From contig JANLTU010000063.1 of assembly GCA_031363085.1 (NCBI GenBank), forward strand, positions 1-23,139: a DNA stretch of 23,139 bases, written 5' to 3'. This document shows, in pieces, positions 1 through 8,089 of this stretch (positions are counted from its first letter, which is position 1; each line of letters starts with the position of its first letter). A model generated the notes under the pieces. That model did no database searches. It saw nothing but the letters and a program-made list of their open reading frames with translations, and was not told the DNA's origin. The stretch is from UBA6921 sp031363085. Lineage in GTDB: Bacteria; Pseudomonadota; Gammaproteobacteria; SG8-11. The position numbers and the translations under genes were made by a program.

Positions 1-1046
1 CCGATGGCCACGCCCAGACGTTCGGCGAAGCGGTTCAGGTAATTCGGTTGCGGCGTGAAATCGACGATTTTATCTTCGCCGATAACTTCACGCGCGACAT
101 AACCGGCACTGCCCAAGCCATCGACCAAGCCGAGCTCGACACTTTGTTCACCGGTCCATACCAAGCCGCTGAACAGATCCGGATTTTCTTTCAAACGCGC
201 GCCGCGCCCTTCCTTGACCACGTCGATGAACTGCTTGTGAATGGTCTTCAACAGACCCTTCACGTGCATGATGTCTTCTTCTTTGGGCGGCGTGAACGGA
301 TCGAGGAAGCCTTTGTGTTCGCCGGCCGTGATCAGGCGGCGTTCGACGCCGACTTTTTTCATCGCCTCGGTGAAACCGAAGCCGTCCATCAGCACGCCGA
401 TGGAGCCGACGATGCTGGCTTTGTCGGCATAAATCTCATCCGCCGCTACCGCAACGTAGTAACCGCCCGACGCGCAGATGTCGGTAATCACCGCGTAGAG
501 CGGGATATTCGGGTATTTCTCACGCAGGCGGTTGATCTCGTCGTTCATATAGCCGGCTTGCACCGGACTGCCGCCCGGACTGTTGATGCGCAAGATCACG
601 GCGGCGGTGTTGCGGTCGTCGAACGCGTCGCGCAAGCCTTGAATAATATTATCCGCGCCTGCCGGTGCGCCGTCTTCGATGACGCCCTGCAATTCGATCA
701 ACGCGGTATGTTTACCGATGGTTTTGGAACCGCCGAAATCGAACGGCAGCGCAAACAGCAGAACTAACAGGTAAACCAGCATCGCCGACTTGAACACGAT
801 GCCCCAACGGCGCGCCTTGCGTTGTTCGACCAGCGCGTCGATCGCCAAGCGGGTAATGAGTTCACGCTCCCACCCATCTTTCTTGGCTTCGGCTACGACC
901 GGCTCGGCTGCCTTCTCAGGTGACGGCACCTCTGCTTGCGGCGCTGACCATCCCTCGCCTTCGCTATTTTTTGTTGTCATGCCTGGACCCGTCCACGGAT
1001 CTTGCGGCGTTTGTAGTTGTTCAGGCGGAGTTTTTTCGTCAGACAT
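1..1046 (-). CDS. sppA: Signal peptide peptidase SppA/SohB-like, S49 family (3' end outside window)
   Basis: A membrane-anchored serine protease of family S49 that degrades residual signal peptides or membrane protein fragments. I translated it on the minus strand from ATG at 1046, preceded by AGGA seven bases upstream; 348 codons are visible and the frame is open at base 1. Residues 1-80 are a polar, Pro/Glu-rich cytoplasmic tail. A single membrane segment lies at about 84-101. The protease domain follows with INSPGGS at 155-161 and DICASGGYY at 189-197. S193 is the probable nucleophile and K245 (GEHKGFLDPF) the probable general base, as in the 36K-type S/K dyad enzymes. It lies 61 bases downstream of the HAD phosphatase on the same strand, so it is probably the last gene of the rluC operon. 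The family call is strong; the exact substrate is not visible. Confidence 0.93.
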   Translation of the reverse strand, partial: MSDEKTPPEQLQTPQDPWTGPGMTTKNSEGEGWSAPQAEVPSPEKAAEPVVAEAKKDGWERELITRLAIDALVEQRKARRWGIVFKSAMLVYLLVLLFALPFDFGGSKTIGKHTALIELQGVIEDGAPAGADNIIQGLRDAFDDRNTAAVILRINSPGGSPVQAGYMNDEINRLREKYPNIPLYAVITDICASGGYYVAVAADEIYADKASIVGSIGVLMDGFGFTEAMKKVGVERRLITAGEHKGFLDPFTPPKEEDIMHVKGLLKTIHKQFIDVVKEGRGARLKENPDLFSGLVWTGEQSVELGLVDGLGSAGYVAREVIGEDKIVDFTPQPNYLNRFAERLGVAI

Positions 1047-1107
1047 GGCAGCTTCCTGGGATGGCAATCATCATTATGTTACCCGAAACCGGCAGCGACG
1101 CCGCCGG

Positions 1108-1758
1108 TTAATTCAACCACGCGAGCAACTCGCGAAACTCACTTAAACAATGCAGCGGCGCATGCCGTGCGAGACGCACCCGGTCATGCACGCCGTAGTC
1201 GACCGCCAGCGCGTGCGTCCCGGCGTTGCTGGCCATTTCCATGTCGTATTCGGTATCGCCGATCATCAAAGTGGCGGCGGCCGGCACGGCCAGCTCCTGC
1301 ATGATCTCCAGCAACATCTGCGGATGCGGTTTGGAAGTGGTTTCGTCGGCGCAGCGCGTGCTGTGAAACAGCGCCGTCAAGCCGGTGTCGTGCAGCACTT
1401 TATTCAAGCCCTGACGCCCCTTGCCGGTGGCCACCGCCAGCAGATAACCCTGCCGCCGCAACTCGTGCAAGGTATCGGCGGCGCCAGGAAAGAGTTCAGA
1501 GGGTGTGGGATCGGCGACCATGAAATGGTGGCGATAACGTTCGACGAAGCGCTGATAATCGGCCGCTTCGAGGCGCGGATAGAGCCGCAGCGCCGCTTCG
1601 CGCAAGCCCAGTCCAATCACGTCACGCAATGCGAAAGTGGTGCGCGGCTCCCAGCCCAGGTCGTTGCACGCAGCGCGCAGCGACGCAACGATGCGCTCGA
1701 TGGAATCCATCACGGTGCCGTCCCAATCAAACACCAGCAAATCGAAGCGCCGCGTCAT
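1108..1758 (-). CDS. HAD-superfamily hydrolase, phosphoglycolate-phosphatase-like
   Basis: A 216-residue soluble HAD phosphatase of the Gph/YjjG type. All four HAD motifs are present: I is DWDGT at residues 11-15 with nucleophile D11 and acid D13; II is T111 in VATGKG; III is K143 before PHP; IV is GDTEYD at 167-172. The region between motifs I and II is a helical cap (subclass I). Its ATG overlaps the rluC stop in an ATGA arrangement (1755-1758), so it is translationally coupled to rluC. From memory, the same rluC-HAD-sppA order is seen in Pseudomonas. The substrate cannot be read from sequence; phosphoglycolate or a nucleotide monophosphate are both plausible for this subgroup. Confidence 0.93.
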   Translation of the reverse strand: MTRRFDLLVFDWDGTVMDSIERIVASLRAACNDLGWEPRTTFALRDVIGLGLREAALRLYPRLEAADYQRFVERYRHHFMVADPTPSELFPGAADTLHELRRQGYLLAVATGKGRQGLNKVLHDTGLTALFHSTRCADETTSKPHPQMLLEIMQELAVPAAATLMIGDTEYDMEMASNAGTHALAVDYGVHDRVRLARHAPLHCLSEFRELLAWLN

Positions 1759-2762
1759 GACATGGCCTCCATAGTCTCCAGCACCTGCTGTAATTCCGGC
1801 GGCAAGGATGCGCGTAAATTCAACATGCGCCCGCTGCCGGGGAGCTGGAAGCGCAACGACTGCGCATGTAAAAACAGGCGTTTCAGCCCGCGTTTTTTCA
1901 TATATTTGTTGAAGTCGGAATCTCCATATTTGGGGTCACCCGCCAGCGGATGGCCGACGTGCTGGGCATGCACGCGCACCTGATGGGTACGCCCGGTGAG
2001 CAGTCGTGCTTCCACCAAGCTTGCGCCTTTATAGTGGCTGCGCACGCTGAAATCCGTGATCGAGTCCTTGCCTTCCTCGCCACCGGCCACCTTGCGCTCT
2101 CCGGATTGCAGAATATTTTTTTGCAGCGCCACATCCACGCGCCGCAGCTTTGCCGGCCACTGCCCTTTGACCAAAGCCAGGTAACGTTTCTCTATGTCGC
2201 CGCTGCGTAACAGCTCGTGCAGTGCCAATAACGTGCTGCGATTTTTTGCCAGCAACAAACAGCCGGAGGTTTCGCGATCAATGCGATGCACTAATTCGAG
2301 ATCAGGCAGATCGGTGCGCGCCGTGCGCAAGGCTTCGATCACGCCGTACGGCACACCGCTGCCGCCGTGCACCGCCCAACCCGAGGGCTTATCGAGCACC
2401 AGCAGATCGGCATCTTCATGCAACACGGCCGCGTGCAACTCGGCCAAGCGGCGTGCGGGAATTTCTTGCGGCGCATCCGGTTCGGCCAGACGCAAGGGCG
2501 GAATACGCAACACGTCGCCGGCCTGCAAACGGTACGGCGGCTTCACGCGCCCCCTGTTCACGCGCACCTCGCCGCTGCGCAAAATGCGATAGACGAGACT
2601 CTTGGGCACGCCCTTCAGCGCGGTAAACAAAAAATTGTCGATGCGCTGCCCCGCTTCGCCCACGCGCACCACGCGCATCTGCACGCTCGCCTTTGGTGCG
2701 TCGAGCAGCGGCGCATCCGCGCGTCGATCCGAGCGCGCTTCCTTGCCAGTTTGTTCTTTCAT
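1755..2762 (-). CDS. rluC: 23S rRNA pseudouridine synthase RluC
   Basis: A 335-residue RluA-family pseudouridine synthase, expected to modify U955, U2504 and U2580 of 23S rRNA (E. coli numbering). An N-terminal S4 RNA-binding domain covers about residues 37-95 (AGQRIDNFLFTALKGVPKS, close to E. coli RluC). The catalytic motif is HRIDRETSG with D162 as the essential aspartate. The divergent position beside rne is the classical RluC setting. The first 28 residues are polar and look poorly conserved; no clear ribosome-binding site precedes ATG 2762, and M29 is an alternative start. The 3' end overlaps the HAD gene by four bases. The call as RluC rather than RluA or RluD rests on the S4 domain and the rne neighbour. 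Confidence 0.93.
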   Translation of the reverse strand: MKEQTGKEARSDRRADAPLLDAPKASVQMRVVRVGEAGQRIDNFLFTALKGVPKSLVYRILRSGEVRVNRGRVKPPYRLQAGDVLRIPPLRLAEPDAPQEIPARRLAELHAAVLHEDADLLVLDKPSGWAVHGGSGVPYGVIEALRTARTDLPDLELVHRIDRETSGCLLLAKNRSTLLALHELLRSGDIEKRYLALVKGQWPAKLRRVDVALQKNILQSGERKVAGGEEGKDSITDFSVRSHYKGASLVEARLLTGRTHQVRVHAQHVGHPLAGDPKYGDSDFNKYMKKRGLKRLFLHAQSLRFQLPGSGRMLNLRASLPPELQQVLETMEAMS

Positions 2763-2770
2763 GTTAGAAT
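2743..2770 (+). promoter_or_regulatory. Candidate sigma-70 promoter for rne
   Basis: TTGCCA at 2743-2748 and TAGAAT at 2765-2770 are separated by 16 bases on the plus strand. Transcription would start near 2777 and give an untranslated leader of about 385 bases before rne. This matches the E. coli rne arrangement, where the main promoter is about 361 bases upstream. The element overlaps the 5' end of rluC on the opposite strand. Seen by eye; strength and use are inferred. Confidence 0.5.
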
Positions 2771-2776
2771 CAGTAG

Positions 2777-3161
2777 GTTACTTTTAGTGCAGTGGTGTTT
2801 CTTAATTTGCGCTTTAGCATTCATTCGAGTGCGGCAAGAAACAGTTCGGCGGGTCATTGTGAACGAGCCGATATCTTAAGCGAACGTTGCGCAAATTGCA
2901 TGTGCGCTCAGGACGCAAGATACCCCTCAAGCAACCACCCGGCGCGAACAACCAAACAGGGTGCGGACAAACAGCCTTGCGTTCGCATCGAATATTAACG
3001 AATAAATAATTTAAGCGTGTGCTCCCGCGAACTGCCTGTGGGCACGGTTGAGTGTGTTGCGGGTTACGAACCAATGCCGCAGTGCGGATTGAAGTTCCCC
3101 AGCATGACACTCCCGCACCCGGCACGACGCGCGGTCGAGCACGCTGACAGAGACAATAAAA
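2777..3161 (+). promoter_or_regulatory. Long 5' leader of rne with hairpins, likely RNase E autoregulatory region
   Basis: The 399-base spacer between rluC and rne contains no convincing gene; a minus-strand frame running through it into rne is a shadow. RNase E mRNA in enterobacteria is autoregulated by cleavage in a structured leader of similar length. Here TGCGG at 3058-3062 can pair with CCGCA at 3077-3081, with an inner GGTT/AACC pairing. GAGTGT at 3050-3055 can pair with ACACTC at 3107-3112 to enclose this hairpin. An A/T-rich single-stranded stretch at about 2994-3014 (AATATTAACGAATAAATAAT) is a plausible RNase E target. The leader role follows from family knowledge; the helices are seen in the sequence, and their regulatory effect is inferred. 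Confidence 0.45.
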
Positions 3162-5543
3162 ATGAAGAGAATGCTGATCAACGCGACTCAGCCGGAAGAG
3201 TTGCGTGTTGCACTGGTGGATGGCCAAAAGCTTTACGACCTCGATATCGAAACTACCGGACGCGAACAGAAAAAGTCCAACATCTACAAAAGCCGCATCA
3301 CGCGGGTTGAGCCCAGTCTGGAAGCCGCCTTCGTCGACTACGGCGCTGAACGGCACGGCTTTCTGCCGCTCAAAGAAATTTCGCCGACTTATTTCAATCC
3401 CAACGTCGACATCAGCGGCGGGCGCGTCAACATCCGCGAAGTCCTCAAAGAAGGCCAGGAACTGCTGGTACAAATCGACAAAGAAGAGCGCGGCAACAAA
3501 GGCGCAGCGCTGACCACGTTCATCAGCCTTGCCGGTCGCTATTTGGTGTTGATGCCAAACAACCCCGGTGCCGGCGGCGTGTCGCGCAAGATTTCCGGCG
3601 ACGAACGCAGCGATGCGCGCGAAGCCTTAAGCGGCCTGACGCTGCCGGAAGACATGGGCGTGATCATCCGCACTGCCGGCATGGGCAAAGGCACCGAAGA
3701 ATTGCAGTGGGACTTTGACTACCTCATGCACTTGTGGACCGCCATCGACACCGCCAACAAAGAGCGTGTCGCGCCGTGCCTGATCTACCAGGAAAGCAAC
3801 ATCATCATCCGCGCGATCCGCGATTATCTGCGCAAAGACATCGCCGAAATCCTCATCGACTCGCCGGAAGTCTACGAGCACGCGTGCAGCTTCATGCGCA
3901 TGGTCATGCCGCAAAACCTGCACAAGCTCAAACAGTATCAAGACACCGTGCCGCTGTTCTCGCGCTATCAGATCGAAAGCCAGATCGAATCCGCGTTCGG
4001 CCGCGACGTGCGTTTGCCCTCGGGCGGCGCCATCGTCATCGACCGCACCGAAGCGCTCACCAGCGTCGACGTGAACTCGGCGCAAGCCACGCGCGGCGGT
4101 GACATCGAAGAAACCGCGCTGAATACCAACCTCGAAGCCGCCGACGAAATCGCGCGCCAATTGCGCTTGCGCGACTTGGGCGGGCTGCTGGTGGTGGACT
4201 TCATCGACATGACCTCGCCGCGCAACCAGCGTGAAGTCGAGAACCGCTTCCGCGATGCGCTCGCGGTGGATCGCGCACGCGTGCAGATCGGGCGCATTTC
4301 GCGTTTTGGTCTGCTGGAATTGTCGCGCCAACGTTTGCGACCCAGTCTGGCCGAAGCCAGCCAGATCGTGTGTCCGCGCTGCAAGGGCCAGGGCACGGTG
4401 CGCACGGCGGAGTCCATGGCGCTGTCGATTTTGCGCATCATCGAAGAAGAAACCATGAAAGACGGCACCGGCAAAATCATCGCGCAATTGCCGGTCGACG
4501 TGGCCACTTTTTTGCTGAACGAAAAACGCGCCATCCTCAATGCTATCGAAAAGCGCCAAAAAGTCGCGGTCATCCTGATTCCAAATGCGTCGTACCATTC
4601 GCCGCATTACGACATCCAGCGCGTGCGCGCCAGCGAAGCGGAAAATATCACCGGCTCAAGCTACAAGCTTGCCACCAAGGTTGAAGAACCGTTGCAGCAG
4701 ATTGTCGACAAACCCAAACTCGCGCGCGAAGAACCTGCTGTCAAAGGCGTGGTACCGAACATGCCGGCACCGCCGCCTCCAGCACCGCCCGCGCCGGCGG
4801 CAACTAAAGAATCGGGCGGCTTGATCAAACGTCTGTGGGCAACGCTCACGGGGGTAACCCATAAAGAACCGGAACAACCCACAGCGAGCAGCACAACAAA
4901 ACCGGCAGCAGCACGTGAATCGCGCCCACAGCACAACCGCAACACCCCCCGCAGTGGTCGCAGCGGCCGGCCGCAAGAGCGCCGTCCCGACAACCCGCGC
5001 GGGCGACATGGTCAACAGCGTCCGGAACGTCCGGGTGGCGAACGCCGCCCCGAACGCGCACCCAATACCAACACGCCAGCGCCGGCAAATGCCTACGTCG
5101 CGCCGGTAGAAACGGTGAACGCTGCGCCTATCGAGCCGCGCGCGGAATATGTCGAGCCGGCACCGGACATGTCGGCACCGACGCCGATCATCGCAGCGAC
5201 GGAAACTACACCGATGGCGGGAGCAACTGACACTACCCCGCGCCTGCCACGCCGCGAAGGCGAACGTCCGCAGGGATCACGCCGGGGGCGTCGCGGCGGA
5301 CGTCGCCGAGGCCAACAGGGCGAGAATCGCGCACGCGGCATGCCGCCGGCGGGTGACGGAGCAAATGGCAGTGCTCAAGTCACGGCCCCGAATGGGGAGT
5401 CGCACGAAAGCAACTCGGCTCCAATGTCAGTGTCGGCAGCGCCCGAGTTTCACGTCACACCCGCACCGATGCACACGCCCGCACCTGCCAGCAGCAGTGC
5501 GCCGGAGTCACGCCCCAGCGAGAGCGTCGCGCCGAAAGAATAA
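3162..5543 (+). CDS. rne: Ribonuclease E
   Basis: The essential endoribonuclease of mRNA decay and rRNA/tRNA processing, 793 residues against 1061 in E. coli. The start MKRMLINATQ is nearly identical to E. coli. An S1 RNA-binding domain spans about 37-120. The DNase I-like catalytic core holds D303 (SVDVNS) and D346 (VVDFIDM), and the Zn-link is C404-x-x-C407 (CPRCKGQG); all four have E. coli numbering. The C-terminal scaffold is short: a Pro stretch at 534-546, a predicted amphipathic membrane-targeting helix at about 551-565 (SGGLIKRLWATLTGV), then two Arg-rich RNA-binding patches near 585-632 and 705-735. The segments that bind enolase and PNPase in E. coli are not recognisable. It is the only protein-coding gene on the plus strand and ends 13 bases before a strong terminator. 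Confidence 0.98.
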   Translation: MKRMLINATQPEELRVALVDGQKLYDLDIETTGREQKKSNIYKSRITRVEPSLEAAFVDYGAERHGFLPLKEISPTYFNPNVDISGGRVNIREVLKEGQELLVQIDKEERGNKGAALTTFISLAGRYLVLMPNNPGAGGVSRKISGDERSDAREALSGLTLPEDMGVIIRTAGMGKGTEELQWDFDYLMHLWTAIDTANKERVAPCLIYQESNIIIRAIRDYLRKDIAEILIDSPEVYEHACSFMRMVMPQNLHKLKQYQDTVPLFSRYQIESQIESAFGRDVRLPSGGAIVIDRTEALTSVDVNSAQATRGGDIEETALNTNLEAADEIARQLRLRDLGGLLVVDFIDMTSPRNQREVENRFRDALAVDRARVQIGRISRFGLLELSRQRLRPSLAEASQIVCPRCKGQGTVRTAESMALSILRIIEEETMKDGTGKIIAQLPVDVATFLLNEKRAILNAIEKRQKVAVILIPNASYHSPHYDIQRVRASEAENITGSSYKLATKVEEPLQQIVDKPKLAREEPAVKGVVPNMPAPPPPAPPAPAATKESGGLIKRLWATLTGVTHKEPEQPTASSTTKPAAARESRPQHNRNTPRSGRSGRPQERRPDNPRGRHGQQRPERPGGERRPERAPNTNTPAPANAYVAPVETVNAAPIEPRAEYVEPAPDMSAPTPIIAATETTPMAGATDTTPRLPRREGERPQGSRRGRRGGRRRGQQGENRARGMPPAGDGANGSAQVTAPNGESHESNSAPMSVSAAPEFHVTPAPMHTPAPASSSAPESRPSESVAPKE

Positions 5544-5555
5544 TGTTTCGTTAAT

Positions 5556-5600
5556 GCAACAAAAAAAGGACGGCACGGTGCCGTCCTTTTTTTGTTGCAC
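5556..5600. terminator. Perfect palindromic, bidirectional rho-independent terminator
   Basis: Two 22-base arms match perfectly around a central G at 5578. The core is GGACGGCAC/GTGCCGTCC, flanked by seven A on the left and seven T on the right, so it gives a GC stem plus U-tract on either strand. It lies 13 bases after the rne stop and 39 bases after the stop of the convergent phosphatase gene, so it probably ends both transcripts. Confidence 0.93.
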
Positions 5601-5638
5601 GCCTGCGAGAGCGGCAGGATTGACCCGCTGCTGATTCG

Positions 5639-6124
5639 CTAGCGGTTCAGATGCGTGTTACGGAGATGCTCGGCCAGTCCTGCCGACGCGGCTTCTACCA
5701 AGTCCAGCACCCGCTCGAAACCTAGCTCGCCGCCATAGTACGGATCGGGCACGTCGAGCTCGTTCAGATGTGGTGCGAACTCCAGAAACATTTTCAGTTT
5801 GTAACGCGCTTCCGGCGGGCAGGCGGCGCTGAGATTGTGGTAGTTCTCCGAGTCCATCGCCAGCACGTAATCGAATTCGTAAAAATCGTCTGCCGAAAAA
5901 CGGCGCGCGCGCAAATTGCTGATGTCGACGCCGCGCCGCAACGCAGTTTGCTGCGAACGCGGATCGGGTGGATTGCCGACGTGGTAAGCGTGGGTGCCGG
6001 CGGAGTCGGCGTGCACATATTCTGTCAAGCCCTGCTGCTCGATCAGTTGTGCGAACACGCCTTCCGCTGTCGGTGAGCGACAGATATTCCCCATGCATAC
6101 AAACAGTACTTTGACCTTAGCCAT
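5639..6124 (-). CDS. Low-molecular-weight protein-tyrosine phosphatase
   Basis: A 161-residue cytoplasmic LMW-PTP. The P-loop C10-MGNIC-R16-SP sits at the N terminus with nucleophile C10 and the conserved second cysteine C15. The general acid is D127 in the DVPDPYY motif near the C terminus. Length matches the family. In bacteria such enzymes often act with tyrosine kinases in exopolysaccharide control or in stress signalling; no BY-kinase is visible here, so the partner is unknown. Its ATG at 6124 overlaps the end of kdsB by eight bases, making it the last gene of the exbB-to-phosphatase operon. Pseudomonas carries a homologous phosphatase after kdsB (from memory). Confidence 0.94.
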   Translation of the reverse strand: MAKVKVLFVCMGNICRSPTAEGVFAQLIEQQGLTEYVHADSAGTHAYHVGNPPDPRSQQTALRRGVDISNLRARRFSADDFYEFDYVLAMDSENYHNLSAACPPEARYKLKMFLEFAPHLNELDVPDPYYGGELGFERVLDLVEAASAGLAEHLRNTHLNR

Positions 6125-6896
6125 GAATTAGCCCATTGCGTAGCGATTGTTCCGCCTGTTCCAGATCGTCCGGCGTATCGATGCCGGGGGGTGGCGCCTG
6201 TTCCACTATGGCCACGTGAATGCGCTGGCCGTTCCACAATGCGCGCAACTGCTCCAACGACTCTGCGCATTCCAACGGCGCAGGTGGCCACGCGACGAAT
6301 TGCGCAAGAAAACCCGCGCGCTGCGCATATAACCCCAAGTGACGAAAATAGGCGGTGCCCGACGGCAACTGTTTTGGTTGCGCCACGAACGCGTCACGCT
6401 GCCACGGGATCGGCGCGCGGCTGAAATACAGCGCGTAACCGGCCGCATCCATGACCACTTTGACGGCATGCGGACTAAATAATTCCGCAGCGTGGCGAAT
6501 CGCCACGCACAGCGTCGTCATCTGGGCATCGGCACGCGCATGCAGATTATGCGCGACGCGCGTCAACAGTTGCGGCGGCATCAGCGGTTCGTCACCTTGC
6601 AAATTCACTACGATTTCGTCGGCATCAAGTCGCAGTTGCCGCGCCGCATCGGCGAGTCGATCCGTGCCGGAGGGATGCTGCGCCGCCGTCATGCAGACCT
6701 GTGCACCGAAGTGTTCGCAGACATTTTTGATGCGCTCGTCGTCGGTCGCGATCACCACCCGGCGCGCGCCGCTTTCCAGCGCACGTTCGTGCACATGCTG
6801 TATCAGCGGCTTGCCCGCCAAGGTGCGCAGCGGTTTGCCGGGCAACCGCGACGCGCCGTAACGCGCCGGGATCAGCACGGTGAAGGGTATGGTCAT
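6117..6896 (-). CDS. kdsB: 3-deoxy-manno-octulosonate cytidylyltransferase (CMP-Kdo synthetase)
   Basis: KdsB activates Kdo with CTP to give CMP-Kdo, the donor for the inner core of lipopolysaccharide. The N terminus carries the nucleotidyltransferase signature PARYGASRLPGKPL, followed by IATDDERI and the NLQGDEPLMP motif, which places substrates and Mg2+. I chose ATG at 6896 (259 residues), because GGGGAG lies seven to eight bases upstream and MTIPFTVLIPARY matches the family start. A start 30 bases further upstream would overlap ycaR more and add ten unmatched residues. The start lies just after the ycaR stop (6898-6900), and the 3' end overlaps the phosphatase gene. Confidence 0.96.
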   Translation of the reverse strand: MTIPFTVLIPARYGASRLPGKPLRTLAGKPLIQHVHERALESGARRVVIATDDERIKNVCEHFGAQVCMTAAQHPSGTDRLADAARQLRLDADEIVVNLQGDEPLMPPQLLTRVAHNLHARADAQMTTLCVAIRHAAELFSPHAVKVVMDAAGYALYFSRAPIPWQRDAFVAQPKQLPSGTAYFRHLGLYAQRAGFLAQFVAWPPAPLECAESLEQLRALWNGQRIHVAIVEQAPPPGIDTPDDLEQAEQSLRNGLIHG

Positions 6897-6897
6897 T

Positions 6898-7110
6898 TCA
6901 CTTCTCCCCACCCCGCGTAGAATCAACGCGATGGGGATCTTCTTCCGCAGCCAGGGTGCGCGCTTCTTGCTCCAACATCACCGGAATGGCGTCCCGAATC
7001 GGATACGCCAAGCGATCCCCTTTGCAGACTAATTCCTGCTGGTCTTTCAAAAATACCAGCGGGCCCTTGCACAACGGACACACCAGAATATCGAGTAATT
7101 TTCTATCCAT
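6898..7110 (-). CDS. ycaR: Trm112/YcaR (UPF0434) family small protein
   Basis: A 70-residue protein beginning MDRKLLDILVCPLCKGPL with C11-x-x-C14, the hallmark of the Trm112-like YcaR family. Only one CxxC pair plus C29 is present, so zinc binding may be partial. YcaR proteins sit between lpxK and kdsB in many gammaproteobacteria; Trm112 proteins in general stabilise methyltransferases, but the YcaR role is not settled. It overlaps lpxK by eight bases and ends two bases before the kdsB start. Confidence 0.92.
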   Translation of the reverse strand: MDRKLLDILVCPLCKGPLVFLKDQQELVCKGDRLAYPIRDAIPVMLEQEARTLAAEEDPHRVDSTRGGEK

Positions 7111-8089
7111 GCATGTTCACCTGTTTTAATTTCGCTATCACCAGTGTAGCCAAACGTTCATCGACCTGCGCGTGTGCGGTCACCGCCCAAACCTGCGCGG
7201 CAGCGAACGCGCGGCATTTTACCGCGTCTTTCTCGGTCATCAGTACCGGTCGATCATCGCCGAAATTTAAATCACCGGGGGTATAGACATGGTGGTCGGG
7301 AAACGCATGCTCAACCAGCTCGATGCCCGCCGCGCGCAATTGCGCAAAAAAACGCGCGGGATAACCAATCCCCGCCACCGCATGCACGCTGCTGCCGCGA
7401 AACGTAGCCAAGTCGCGCACGTGAGTGGCGTTACGTAGGTTGCAGACACCGCCCAGTTCCAAGCGCATTGCAAACTCCGCCGCGCCGGCGGCGCCGTGCA
7501 TCACGATGAAATCCACCGTGCGCAGTCGCGCGACCGACTCGCGCAGCGGTCCGGCCGGTAGCCGCCACCCGTTGCCAAATTTGCGCACGCCATCGACGAC
7601 GGCGATTTCAACCGCACGCGCCAACGCGTAGTGCTGCAAACCGTCGTCGCAAATCAGCACGTCGCAGTGTGCGCGCGCCAACAACAGGCGTGCCGCCGCC
7701 ACGCGTTGCGGCGCGACCGCCACCGGGCATCCTGCGCGCTGCGCAATCAAAACCGGTTCATCACCCACAAGTGTTGGATCACTGTCGGCCGTGACCGGTT
7801 GCGGCCATGCGCTTGCGCGGCCACCGTAGCCGCGACTGATCACCCCGGGACTGAAACCTGCGGCACGCAAGCGCTGCACCAGCCACAGGGTCAAAGGTGT
7901 CTTGCCGGTGCCACCGACCGTGATGTTGCCCACGACAATCACCGGCACCGGCAAGCGCGTTGCTTTCCATACACCGATTCGATATCCGGCCCGACGTAAG
8001 GCCGCCAACCCGGCGAACAGCCCCGCCAGCGGTAACAACAGAACAGCAACGAGATTTTTATCCGCCCAGTAAGAATCGAGGCGTTTCAC
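7103..8089 (-). CDS. lpxK: Tetraacyldisaccharide 4'-kinase
   Basis: LpxK phosphorylates the 4' position of the lipid A precursor disaccharide at the inner membrane, giving lipid IVA. The 328-residue length fits the family. A hydrophobic N-terminal segment (about residues 12-30) probably anchors it to the membrane. The P-loop GNITVGGTGKTP lies at 54-65, and DGLQH with the catalytic Asp pair (CDDGLQHY) follows in the middle of the protein. Its ATG overlaps the msbA stop by four bases, and its 3' end overlaps ycaR, so expression is probably coupled to lipid A export. Confidence 0.97.
   Translation of the reverse strand: MKRLDSYWADKNLVAVLLLPLAGLFAGLAALRRAGYRIGVWKATRLPVPVIVVGNITVGGTGKTPLTLWLVQRLRAAGFSPGVISRGYGGRASAWPQPVTADSDPTLVGDEPVLIAQRAGCPVAVAPQRVAAARLLLARAHCDVLICDDGLQHYALARAVEIAVVDGVRKFGNGWRLPAGPLRESVARLRTVDFIVMHGAAGAAEFAMRLELGGVCNLRNATHVRDLATFRGSSVHAVAGIGYPARFFAQLRAAGIELVEHAFPDHHVYTPGDLNFGDDRPVLMTEKDAVKCRAFAAAQVWAVTAHAQVDERLATLVIAKLKQVNMHG

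Noticed and set aside
48..767. Plus-strand 239-codon open frame at the left edge
   Set aside because: It lies opposite the well-supported sppA gene, has no family match and a composition typical of an antisense shadow (many Asp, His, Arg).
2814..3473. Minus-strand 219-codon open frame covering the rne leader and start
   Set aside because: It overlaps the catalytic 5' end of rne and shows no family features; the overlap is best explained as the complement of rne.
3627..4607. Minus-strand 326-codon open frame inside rne
   Set aside because: Antisense shadow of the conserved RNase E core; the residues are a reverse image rich in Asp, Arg and His.
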